This document shows, one piece after another, positions 27,884-37,172 of a stretch of 64,000 bases of DNA. Numbering within the stretch: position 1 is the first letter of the stretch; each line of letters opens with the position of its first letter. The notes beneath the pieces were generated by a model. That model did not search any database, was not told where the DNA came from, and saw only the letters and a list, made by a program, of their open reading frames with translations. The position numbers and the translations under genes are program-made. The DNA comes from Eubacteriales Family XIII. Incertae Sedis bacterium (GTDB taxonomy: Bacteria > Bacillota > Clostridia > Peptostreptococcales > Anaerovoracaceae), in contig JAISED010000086.1 of NCBI GenBank assembly GCA_031264295.1, positions 1 to 64,000 of the forward strand. Reading direction: 5' to 3'.

Positions 27884-28849
27884 ATGGCAGGGGAACATGA
27901 GGAGGGTATCCATAAATTAGTGTCTCTGATGATGGACAGTTATCATAAAGAGCCGGATATCATCAAGATTGAAACCAGTAAACAGATCAATAAAGCCATT
28001 GTATTAGATATAGTCGAGGATTTGCGAAGCTTGGTCTTTGCCGGGTTTTTCGGAGGAAAGCGGCTGCGTGAAGATGGCATCGAGTATTTCGTGGGTGAGC
28101 TCCTGGAGAAATTGATCTATAATATGGAGAGGCAGATCCGGCGTGCGCTGCGAACGGAAAGCGGAGGCGAGCGCGATGAATCGGAGGTGGCGGAAGAAGC
28201 CGCTTGCACAACACATAAGTTTCTAAAAACCATACCAAAGGTCAGAAGACTGCTGTCTACGGATGTTGACGCATCATTCGACGGCGATCCCGCTGCGTCG
28301 AGCAAGGACGAAATCATCCTTTCATATCCCGGCATTTACGCGATTATGGTGAGTCGGCTTGCGCATGAGCTTTACCTTCTTGACGTGCCGCTTATACCCC
28401 GTATGATGACAGAGCACGCGCATAGTTTGACAGGCATAGACATACACCCTGGCGCAACGATAGGCCATCATTTCTTCCTTGATCATGGTACAGGAATAGT
28501 AGTGGGAGAGACGACTATCATAGGCAATTATGTGAAGATATATCAGGGCGTAACTCTGGGGGCGCTTTCCACAAAGGGAGGACGCCTGCTTTCAAATGTA
28601 AAACGACATCCGACCATCGAAGATAATGTAACGATATATTCCGGAGCTTCTATATTCGGCGGTGATACCGTCATAGGCGAGGGGGTTGTGATCGGTTCAA
28701 ATGCCTTCATCACAAAGAGTGTTGCTGAAAAAACACGTGTAAGTGTGAAAGACCCGGAATTGCAGTTCAGATCGGATGAAGAAAAACTGGATGAGAAGGG
28801 TCAAAACAACGAGTTTACTCAGGATGAACTTTGGTATTATGTAATATAG
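27884..28849 (+). CDS. Serine O-acetyltransferase (CysE/EpsC type)
   Basis: TGIDIHPGATIGHHFFLDHGTGIVVGETTIIGNYVKIYQGVTLGALS. Confidence 0.94.
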   Translation: MAGEHEEGIHKLVSLMMDSYHKEPDIIKIETSKQINKAIVLDIVEDLRSLVFAGFFGGKRLREDGIEYFVGELLEKLIYNMERQIRRALRTESGGERDESEVAEEAACTTHKFLKTIPKVRRLLSTDVDASFDGDPAASSKDEIILSYPGIYAIMVSRLAHELYLLDVPLIPRMMTEHAHSLTGIDIHPGATIGHHFFLDHGTGIVVGETTIIGNYVKIYQGVTLGALSTKGGRLLSNVKRHPTIEDNVTIYSGASIFGGDTVIGEGVVIGSNAFITKSVAEKTRVSVKDPELQFRSDEEKLDEKGQNNEFTQDELWYYVI

Positions 28850-28870
28850 AACAGATGAAGCCCATAGGCG

Positions 28871-30067
28871 TCATCTAATATTCAATAGTTTTTTGATAGC
28901 TGCGTCGAGACCGTCTATAGTAAGTTCATACATGGGAAACATGTCACGCAAAATCTGAATGGTGGAGCTTCCGTAGACCATATCCCAATTCCTGCTTTGA
29001 ATGGGATTCAACCAAACGGATTTTTCGTAGCGCTTTCGTATCTTTGTCATCCATTCGGCGCCGGGGACCTCGTTGTACAGTCCCATAGTAGCGCTTCCGC
29101 CGCGGCGCAAAAGCTCGGACGGCGCCATTGAAGCGTCGCCTACGATGATCAGCCTATATTCCGAATCCAGATTGGCGAGAAGCCAATCGGTTTCGAGCCA
29201 GTCGCCTCTGCGGCAAAACGGCGTCTTATACAGGTAATCGTATATACAGTTATGAAAATAATAGACCTTGAGGTCTCTAAAATGATTCGATTTACTGACT
29301 GCATTGAATAATTTGTTACAGAGTCTATTGTAGGGCAGCATGGAGCCGTCAGAATCAAACAGGAGCAGCAGTTTCAGCGCGTTTTTTCGAGGCTTTGCCC
29401 AGACAAGCGAAAGCTGACCTGCTTTCTTTCCGGTCTCATTAACGGTTTCATCAATGTCAAGCTCAGTAGGCGCCGCGTCGTCATGGGCGGTGTATTGTTT
29501 AAGCTTTCGGAAGGCCATCTGAAACTGTCGGGCGTCAAGAAGCTTGTCCTGACGAAAGTCCTTGAAGTTACGCTCCCCAGCGACCTGAAGGGCGCGATTG
29601 TGCCTGCCCTCTCCGCCAACGCGTATGCCGCGCTCATTGAAACCGCCATGCCCCATAGTAGAAGTGCCGCCGGTTCCTATCCAATAGTTGCCGCCGTCAT
29701 GTCTCTCCTTTTGTTCGCGTTTGCGCTCTTCAAAGCGTTTCTGCAGTTCTTCAAGCTCAAGCAAGTACTCATCAATGACAAGGCGGTCATTGACATCCCG
29801 CATACGAACATCTTCGCTCAGCCACTTCCAGAATGCCTCCGGCAAGAGTTCTTCCGTACCGATTCCGTGGAAGAAAAAAGAAAACACGGAATCAAATTTA
29901 TCATAATCGGACTCCGTCTTGATGAGTATCGCTCGGCAAAGTTGGTAAAAGCCTGTCAGACTTGAATGAGCGAGCCCTTTGTCTAAGGCGTCCATGAAGG
30001 TAAGCCATTCATTCATTGATACCTTCAGCCCCGCATTTTTCAAAGAATAAAAAAACAGTGTAAACAT
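28871..30067 (-). CDS. VWA-domain (CoxE-like) protein
   Basis: LKLLLLFDSDGSMLPYNRL (MIDAS-like DSDGS); adjacent to MoxR ATPase. Confidence 0.9.
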   Translation of the reverse strand: MFTLFFYSLKNAGLKVSMNEWLTFMDALDKGLAHSSLTGFYQLCRAILIKTESDYDKFDSVFSFFFHGIGTEELLPEAFWKWLSEDVRMRDVNDRLVIDEYLLELEELQKRFEERKREQKERHDGGNYWIGTGGTSTMGHGGFNERGIRVGGEGRHNRALQVAGERNFKDFRQDKLLDARQFQMAFRKLKQYTAHDDAAPTELDIDETVNETGKKAGQLSLVWAKPRKNALKLLLLFDSDGSMLPYNRLCNKLFNAVSKSNHFRDLKVYYFHNCIYDYLYKTPFCRRGDWLETDWLLANLDSEYRLIIVGDASMAPSELLRRGGSATMGLYNEVPGAEWMTKIRKRYEKSVWLNPIQSRNWDMVYGSSTIQILRDMFPMYELTIDGLDAAIKKLLNIR

Positions 30068-30073
30068 AGCAGT

Positions 30074-30919
30074 CTATACCCAACGTTGTTTGAGACTATA
30101 ACCCTTTTCACGGATTTCATTCAGTGTATCAATGTCCTGGTTCTTCTTGAGAAGCACTCCGATAAACGGATAGTCCTTGATCTTATCTAGGGGTATGCCG
30201 GATAGTGTCAATGCTTGCAGCCAATCCAGCAGTTCAGAGGTGCCGGGCTTCTTTTGCAATCCTTGGGTGTTGCGCAGGCCATAGAATGACTCCAATGCAT
30301 AGTTGAGTAAGCTATTGTCGATATTGGGATAATGAACCCTTACGATCTCTTCCATTTTGTCATAGGTGGGAAAGGCGATGTAGTGGAAAACACAGCGCCT
30401 AAGGAAGGCGTCAGGCAGTTCTTTTTCAGCGTTCGAAGTGATTATCGTAACAGGACGCTGCTTTGCGTGAACGATTTCTTTGGTTTCATTGACATAGAAT
30501 TCCATCTTGTCAAGCTCCCATAATAGATCGTTCGGGAATTCCAGATCCGCCTTATCTATTTCGTCTATCAGAAGCACAACCTGCGATTCTGAGGTGAAAG
30601 CCTCACCGAGTTTTCCGAGCTTTATGTAATGTTTCACGTCCTTGACGTCGCCCTCACCGAATTGACTGTCGTAAAGGCGTTGTACTGTATCATACATGTA
30701 AAGCCCTTCCTGAGCCTTGGTGGTGGACTTAATATTCCATATTATGAGTTCCTTGCCCAGGGATTCAGCGATGGCGATGGCAAGCATTGTCTTGCCTGTG
30801 CCGGGTTCGCCTTTAACCAGCAGGGGCTTAGCCAACGCGATTGATATATTCACAGCATTTTGTAAATCGTCGGCAGCGACATAGTTCTGTGCGCCTTTAA
30901 AATCATTCATTTTATTCAT
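30074..30919 (-). CDS. MoxR-family AAA+ ATPase
   Basis: KPLLVKGEPGTGKTMLAIAIAESL; VVLLIDEIDKADLEFPNDLLWELD; start MNKMNDFKG with GGAGAG upstream. Confidence 0.95.
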   Translation of the reverse strand: MNKMNDFKGAQNYVAADDLQNAVNISIALAKPLLVKGEPGTGKTMLAIAIAESLGKELIIWNIKSTTKAQEGLYMYDTVQRLYDSQFGEGDVKDVKHYIKLGKLGEAFTSESQVVLLIDEIDKADLEFPNDLLWELDKMEFYVNETKEIVHAKQRPVTIITSNAEKELPDAFLRRCVFHYIAFPTYDKMEEIVRVHYPNIDNSLLNYALESFYGLRNTQGLQKKPGTSELLDWLQALTLSGIPLDKIKDYPFIGVLLKKNQDIDTLNEIREKGYSLKQRWV

Positions 30920-31047
30920 GCAAACTCTCCAATAATTAAATATTCTGACAATTAGGCCTTCCTCTAAGATGATATTTCCACACGAAATATACCCGCAATT
31001 AGTCACTTTCAAGCAGAATCAATACAGTCGTGATCCGCCGGACATAT

Positions 31048-33306
31048 TCACAGAGATATTTTATACACCGATAAGCATATAGCTAGACAGCCGGTTGCCG
31101 CCAGCCCTGAGAACACACTGGCAGGAAGCCACAGGCTTAGGGCGGAGAACGAAACTCCCAGTAAAATGGGGCTTATGATTATCGCCGCCGCAATGAGCAA
31201 AAGGATGTCGAGAGGAAACGCCAGCCATATTGTTTTCCTGAATGTCCATCCGTCGTCACCGCGGCGGGATTTGCCGATCTGCATTAACAGCCGTATCCGC
31301 CGAAATGCTAATATTAGCATGAGGGCTATTGCTGCGGCGCAGATGACTGTCAGTGATGTAAAAATTATATCAAAAATACGCTTGATATCGGGTTCATAAT
31401 CAGAAGGGGCTTTGTCTTCGAGAATATTCAGTATGTTATACGCTATATTGTCGGTATTTACGGCGGAATTCATATTGGTGAGAACACATACCGCAATTCC
31501 GCTGCGGGTGCGAATGGCAGCCTTGGCCGAATAACCCACAGTGTATCCTGAATGATATATCTCGCCGGAGGACTCGTCAACGAACCATCCTGCGGCATAA
31601 GACGCGCCGGGATCCGCGGCGGATGAGTCAGCTGTGTTCAGCGAATTCACTTGATGGGATTTTTCGATAATATCTACAAAACGTTCGGGTATTTTCGCTT
31701 CACCCATTTGAATTTGCAGCCAACGAACCATATCTTGAACATCAGAAATAATGTACGCGGCGGAAGTGTTTCTATCAGCCGTCGGCAGGGGATATGGTCT
31801 GGCGTTTAAAAATGACAGACGGCTGCCGTCTATAATTCTGCCCGTGTTCAGCGCGCTTTGAGGGTCGGTATAGGTGTTATTAAGCCCGAGAGGCGCTAGC
31901 ACATCTTCGGTTAGAAAGCTCTCATAGCTTCGATTGGATACGGCAGCGATGATCAATCTCAGAAGATAATAATTTGTATCAGAATAAGCATATTCTTGAG
32001 AGGGGTAGGATTCTAATTCTACTCGGCCTCCGCGCGCGTTTATATCCTGCGGGGTATCGTCTGTAATGCGGAAGTAAGCAGCTTTCTCGTCGGAGATGCC
32101 GCTGGTTTGATAAAGCAGATCGGCGATTGTGATGTCTTCAGGCGGCACGGGTTTATTTTTATAGAATGCCTCGAATCGCGGCAAATGCTTATTTACAGGA
32201 TCGTCAAGGGAGAGCCAGCCGTAGCTTTCAAGCAAAAGAACGCCGACTGCCGTATAGGAGTTGGACAAAGCGCCTATTTGAAAAAGCGAGTTTATGTTTA
32301 GAGAAGGACGCCCCCCGGCAAGGGTGGAATTGGCGGCGGAGGATGCCGCGCCATTTGTGTCGGCGGAATCATCCGGGTTAGCTGTGCTGCTTGCGTCTGC
32401 CGCGCCGCGATCGGTTGAGACTGCCGCCTTGTCCGGATCAGAGGCTTCGTCATTCGGGCGAACTGTGTTATCTGAATCGACGGAAACAAAGTTGCTGGCG
32501 CCGTAATAAAGGTACTCTGTCTGACCCTCTCGCAGTACAGCGATGGCCGCCACGGGTATTTTGGCTCGGATGAGTTCTTCGCGGACTATCTTGTCGATCT
32601 CTTCGCGCGCGGAAGAGAACAATGACGCGTCACCCGCGGAATCGAAATAGAATTCGGCGACAAGGCCGCTTATCATATCGTGTTCCTTTGACCGGCTATT
32701 AAGGGCAGGCTGCTCCTCAGACGCCTCATAGTGATACTCGACCACAGGATCGAGACCGGCGGGCATATTGCCGAGGTCTATGACGCCGGAATAGAGAACC
32801 CTGTTTTTCCATCGTAAGCTGCCTTCGGCGAAGAATTTGTACTGCATGTCGGCGTCTACGGCCGCGCCGTTTTCGTCCGTAAGATCCCATGTGTAGTACA
32901 ATCTGCCGGTCTGCGGCGTGGCGCCTGATATAGCATCGGCTTGCTCTTTAGACATAGAAGCAAGCCCGGATTTCTCAACCCAAGTCGGGATAGAATCAGG
33001 TCTGTTAGCATATCCCCCCTGTGCGGTAAAGTTCGTCGCGTATAGGGTTTTTATGTGATTGCCGTTTTCATCCTCGATCCAGACCGCGAATTGATTGCTG
33101 GCATGGCCGGATTGTTTTACATAGTCAAAGCTGATTATAATCCTGCCGTCGGAACTGATATCGGAAACAGGAACCGACTCGGCTGATGTTGCGCCGCCGG
33201 TCGTCGCCGGTGTTGCTGATGCTGCTGTAAGCGCGCCATGCCCCCATGTGACAGATGTGAATAGCATTAACGAGCATAAAAAAAGAGAAAACAGAGGGAT
33301 TTTCAT
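31048..33306 (-). CDS. Serine beta-lactamase/PBP-fold membrane protein, probable pseudoenzyme
   Basis: LFQIGALSNSYTAVGVLLLESYGWLSLDDPVNKHLP, YSDTNYYLL, YHSGYTVGYSA; four C-terminal TM segments; SxxK absent. Confidence 0.85.
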   Translation of the reverse strand: MKIPLFSLFLCSLMLFTSVTWGHGALTAASATPATTGGATSAESVPVSDISSDGRIIISFDYVKQSGHASNQFAVWIEDENGNHIKTLYATNFTAQGGYANRPDSIPTWVEKSGLASMSKEQADAISGATPQTGRLYYTWDLTDENGAAVDADMQYKFFAEGSLRWKNRVLYSGVIDLGNMPAGLDPVVEYHYEASEEQPALNSRSKEHDMISGLVAEFYFDSAGDASLFSSAREEIDKIVREELIRAKIPVAAIAVLREGQTEYLYYGASNFVSVDSDNTVRPNDEASDPDKAAVSTDRGAADASSTANPDDSADTNGAASSAANSTLAGGRPSLNINSLFQIGALSNSYTAVGVLLLESYGWLSLDDPVNKHLPRFEAFYKNKPVPPEDITIADLLYQTSGISDEKAAYFRITDDTPQDINARGGRVELESYPSQEYAYSDTNYYLLRLIIAAVSNRSYESFLTEDVLAPLGLNNTYTDPQSALNTGRIIDGSRLSFLNARPYPLPTADRNTSAAYIISDVQDMVRWLQIQMGEAKIPERFVDIIEKSHQVNSLNTADSSAADPGASYAAGWFVDESSGEIYHSGYTVGYSAKAAIRTRSGIAVCVLTNMNSAVNTDNIAYNILNILEDKAPSDYEPDIKRIFDIIFTSLTVICAAAIALMLILAFRRIRLLMQIGKSRRGDDGWTFRKTIWLAFPLDILLLIAAAIIISPILLGVSFSALSLWLPASVFSGLAATGCLAICLSVYKISL

Positions 33307-33380
33307 ATAATTAATCTCCAATTGATAATACTAATCCGCAAAACGCCGAAAGCACGGGTCATTTTAGACCCGTGCCACAA

Positions 33381-33456
33381 TGGTACTCCGTCAGGGGTTC
33401 GAACCCTGGACACCCTGATTAAGAGTCAGGTGCTCTACCAACTGAGCTAACGGAGC
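33381..33456 (-). tRNA. tRNA-Lys (anticodon CTT)
   Basis: GCTCCGTTAGCTCAGTTGGTAGAGCACCTGACTCTTAATCAGGGTGTCCAGGGTTCGAACCCTGACGGAGTACCA; cloverleaf with encoded CCA. Confidence 0.97.
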
Positions 33457-33683
33457 GCAAACATCCGCTCTCAAGTACATTTTACATGTTAACACGCCAT
33501 TCGTAACTTGTCAATATAAAAACTGCGGATTTTATTTCTTTTCGTTGCCTTGTGTGTTGATATATTATATAATGTAGGTTACGGTGAAAATTGTCAGGTC
33601 GCGGTGAAAATAACTAATCATGCGCGGTCGTTATTTTGCGGCTTATGTGTCGGCTACATAAAATAAGTTAAAGGGGGAAGTGA

Positions 33684-35399
33684 ATGTATTGCGTTATTTG
33701 CGGTAATTTACTTGAAGATACAGATCTTGTCTGCAAAGTTTGCGGAGCGGATCTTGAAGAACAGAGGCGGTCTGACAGTGATGAGACTGTTGCCTCTGTT
33801 GACGGCGGCGTTCAAGGCGGTGTAACTGCGCCCCCTGAGGAGGCGGACGGAAAGGCCGAAGAAAAGGGCGATTCCGAAAGTGAGAAAAGCGGCGCCGAAG
33901 ATGTTTCAGCGAAAACCGAGGAAGATGTCAGCGAATTTCAGTGGAATGTCCACGTGTTTCCGAAGAATGAAACTCGAAAGACAGAAGATATTGATTTCAA
34001 CTGGAAAGAAGAAATGGAAGCTATCAGAGCCAGGGAAAAGCTCGCAGCGGAGCCGGAGCGCGCCGGAACCGCCGCTGTTGCGGTGGAACGCGAGCATACG
34101 CCGATAGGAAACCAGTCTCAGGACGTGGGCTTCAACAGTGCGCGGGATGGGCGGACGGATGAGGAAGATGCCCTGGCGCAGAATAGTCAAGCGTTCAACA
34201 TGATAGTTGATGAGATCTTCGGGACGGAGAATGATGTGGGCGACTATGATGAATTGGAACCCTTGTATATGCATCATACTCAACTATCGCAGTTTGAGCA
34301 GAACTCGGCCAGAGAGAACAGAGAGCGCTTTTTCACGTTTAATAAGAAAAATGAAGAATTCCAAAAACTATTGGATCAGGAATATGAGAGGCTGCAAAGG
34401 TATGATACCCCAGGCATGAAAGAAGCCGGAAATATATTAGGTGTAAGTTTTAAGCTGGGAAAAAATGTGATCTCGCATGAAGCGGAGCAAGACGGTGGCG
34501 GAACTGCGGCAGCGGGAGTTAAAACCGGCGGCGCGGCTGAGAAGAAGGCTGTGACCGGCGAAGCTGCGGTGAGTGATGCGAGGCAGGATGCCGGCGGTTT
34601 GGGCGGCGCAGTGGAAAACGCTGTGGCTGGGGAAGTTGCGGCGACGGAGACGGCTGTGTCTGGGGAAGCCGCAGTGAGCGATGCGAGGCAAGATGTCGGC
34701 GGTTTTGATGACGCGGCGGCGGAGACGGCTGTGACCGGCGAAGCTGCGGTGAGTGATGCGAGGCAGGATGCCGGCGGTTTGGGCGGCGCAGTGGAAAACG
34801 CTGTGACCGGGGAAGCTGCAGCGGCGGAGACGGCTGTGGCTAGGGAAGCCGCAGTGAGTGATGTGAGGCAAGCTGTCGGTGGCTTGGATGGCGCGGCGGC
34901 GGAGACGGCCGTGACTGGGGAAGTTGCAGCGGCGGAGAAGGTTGTGGCTGGGGAAGCCGCAGTGCGTGATGTGAGGCAAGCTGCCGGCGGCTTGGGCGGC
35001 GCAGTGGAGACGGCTGTGACCGGGGAAGCTGCAGTGGGTGACGTTAAGCAAGATGCCGGCGGCGTTGATGGCGCGGCGGCGGAGAAGGCTGTGATCGGTG
35101 AATCAGGTGAGCTTGTGAATGAAGGCGGCGAATCGCTTAGCCGGAATGAGAACGCAAAATCACGTGATGAAACCTTCGAGGCTATGGAGAAGGGGATGGA
35201 AGAATGGGAGCAGGTAAAACACAGGAATTCAATTATAAAAAGAGTCGTTGTGATTGTACTTATCATTGCTGTTCTGGGATCAGGCATAGCTGTGATCATG
35301 CAATACATGCCGGACAGTCAGGCGGCGAATATACTGAATTCAATATTTTCATTCTTGATAGGCAGCTCTTCAGAACAGCTTATAGATAATATGGTATAG
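33684..35399 (+). CDS. Zinc-ribbon membrane protein with large coding repeat region
   Basis: N-terminal CVICGNLLEDTDLVCKVCGADL; C-terminal TM RVVVIVLIIAVLGSGIAVIM; Ala/Val/Glu repeats between. Confidence 0.85.
   Translation: MYCVICGNLLEDTDLVCKVCGADLEEQRRSDSDETVASVDGGVQGGVTAPPEEADGKAEEKGDSESEKSGAEDVSAKTEEDVSEFQWNVHVFPKNETRKTEDIDFNWKEEMEAIRAREKLAAEPERAGTAAVAVEREHTPIGNQSQDVGFNSARDGRTDEEDALAQNSQAFNMIVDEIFGTENDVGDYDELEPLYMHHTQLSQFEQNSARENRERFFTFNKKNEEFQKLLDQEYERLQRYDTPGMKEAGNILGVSFKLGKNVISHEAEQDGGGTAAAGVKTGGAAEKKAVTGEAAVSDARQDAGGLGGAVENAVAGEVAATETAVSGEAAVSDARQDVGGFDDAAAETAVTGEAAVSDARQDAGGLGGAVENAVTGEAAAAETAVAREAAVSDVRQAVGGLDGAAAETAVTGEVAAAEKVVAGEAAVRDVRQAAGGLGGAVETAVTGEAAVGDVKQDAGGVDGAAAEKAVIGESGELVNEGGESLSRNENAKSRDETFEAMEKGMEEWEQVKHRNSIIKRVVVIVLIIAVLGSGIAVIMQYMPDSQAANILNSIFSFLIGSSSEQLIDNMV
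34540..35100 (+). repeat. Coding tandem repeat with 180-bp higher-order period
   Basis: 34547-34625 is identical to 34727-34805 (79 bp); further diverged units such as ETAVTGEAAVSDARQDAGGLGGAV. Confidence 0.95.
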
Positions 35400-35450
35400 T
35401 TAATTAGCGTATCCGTAGATACATAGTAGTAGATGATATGGAGGAAAATA

Positions 35451-37109
35451 ATGTCAACAAGAGCAGGGTTTAAAAGAGAAGACGTAACGGCGGGCAAAAG
35501 GGCGTTCTCCGCGTCCAGAACAACAATAGAGACCGCGTTTTACGGAAACAATGTGGAGAAGATGACCGACCTGAAAAAAGCCTATGATTTAGCGAAGAAC
35601 GCGACGGGAACGATTGTCACCGATATGCCTGTATACAAGCCGGATGCAATAGGGATTCCCGACAACGCGAAGATATTGCTTTTCAATGACGGTGAAACTG
35701 TGGGACGCTTCGCCGGAGCGAGAGTGATACTCGGAGAGAAGGGGGTTGATGAGGGTGAGATCGCCTTGGTACTCAGGGAGGCGATGTACAATACGCGCTA
35801 TAAGAAGATGTACCACACTCAAGCGTATATCGGACTTGACGAGGATTTCATAATCAGAGCCAATTTGTTGATTCCGGAGACTTATGAAAACACACTTTAC
35901 AACTGGCTTTTGAATTTTCAGTATATCAATCCGTTCTACGATGAAATGTATAAGAAGTCGAAGCCTATAGGTGATGAGCCGGATATATACATCGTGTCGG
36001 ATCCCGATTATCTGCATCCCAAGTTCCCCAATGGGCTGGCATATTTTGATCCTGAACATAACTGCGCGTGTCTGCTCGGTCTGCGTTATTTCGGTGAGCA
36101 TAAGAAGGGCACTCTTACGCTGGCGTGGGGCATCGCAAACAGAAATGGATACGCTTCATGTCACGGAGGGCTAAAACGTATAGTACGCAACGATAAGAAG
36201 GCTTGCGTAATCGGCGTGTTCGGTCTTTCCGGATCGGGGAAATCGACGCTGACTCACGCGAAACACGCGGGTAAGTATGCGGACGTCACTGTTCTCCACG
36301 ACGACGCTTATATTATTTCGTCGGAGAACGGTTCAACTGTGGCAATGGAACCGTCGTATTTCGATAAAACCCAGGATTATCCGCTTACGTCGCCTGACAA
36401 TAAGTTCCTGATTACCGTCCAGAACTGCGGTGCGACAATAGATGAGAACGGCAATAAAATACTGGTTACTGAAGATATAAGGAACGGCAACGGCAGGGCG
36501 ATAAAATCCAAGCTTTGGGCGGCGAACCGCGTAGATAAAATGGCGGAACCGATCAATTCTATTATCTGGCTCATGAAGGATCACTCGCTTCCGCCGGTTG
36601 TGAAACTGGAAAACCCAGTGTTGGCTTCGGTGATGGGCGCCTGCCTTGCTACGAAGAGAACAACTGCTGAGAAGCTCGCAGAAGGAGTGGACAGGGATGC
36701 GCTGGTATTCGAACCGTACGCAAATCCATTCAGAACCTATCCTCTCGCGGATGATTATAAAAAGTTTAAGTATCTTTTTGAGCACAGAGGCGTGGCGTGT
36801 TATATAATCAATACAGGGCATTTCCTTGATAAGAAGATCCCAAAAGAAGCAAGCATTGCGATAATCGAAGGTATTGTGGAAGAAACGGCCGTGTATAAGG
36901 ATTTCGGAACGCTTTCTGAAATAAAGACTGTGGATGTGGAGGGCTTCTTGCCTGACTTTGCGGATAAGGACTATATCAGTCTGCTTAAAAAACAGTTTGA
37001 GGGCAGGATCGCATATCTGGATTCACTGGAGACTTTCAAGGGCGGACGTGACGCGCTGCCTGCTGAGGCACGGGCGGAGCTGGAGAAGATTACGGCGAAA
37101 ATCGGTTAA
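35451..37109 (+). CDS. pckA: Phosphoenolpyruvate carboxykinase (ATP)
   Basis: GVFGLSGSGKSTLTHA kinase-1a motif; VLHDDAYIIS; start with GGAGG before ATGTCAACAAGAG. Confidence 0.9.
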   Translation: MSTRAGFKREDVTAGKRAFSASRTTIETAFYGNNVEKMTDLKKAYDLAKNATGTIVTDMPVYKPDAIGIPDNAKILLFNDGETVGRFAGARVILGEKGVDEGEIALVLREAMYNTRYKKMYHTQAYIGLDEDFIIRANLLIPETYENTLYNWLLNFQYINPFYDEMYKKSKPIGDEPDIYIVSDPDYLHPKFPNGLAYFDPEHNCACLLGLRYFGEHKKGTLTLAWGIANRNGYASCHGGLKRIVRNDKKACVIGVFGLSGSGKSTLTHAKHAGKYADVTVLHDDAYIISSENGSTVAMEPSYFDKTQDYPLTSPDNKFLITVQNCGATIDENGNKILVTEDIRNGNGRAIKSKLWAANRVDKMAEPINSIIWLMKDHSLPPVVKLENPVLASVMGACLATKRTTAEKLAEGVDRDALVFEPYANPFRTYPLADDYKKFKYLFEHRGVACYIINTGHFLDKKIPKEASIAIIEGIVEETAVYKDFGTLSEIKTVDVEGFLPDFADKDYISLLKKQFEGRIAYLDSLETFKGGRDALPAEARAELEKITAKIG

Positions 37110-37172
37110 GACAAAAGGGCTTAACTATACTTAAAAAACCTGAAGAGGAGAAACTGATAAGGAGGAATAGTT

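Noticed and set aside
34376-35308. 310-aa - strand ORF (and 204-aa 34437-35051)
   Set aside because: Antisense to the GC-rich repeat region of the zinc-ribbon gene; Ser/Ala/Pro low complexity arises from the repeat; no RBS or domain.
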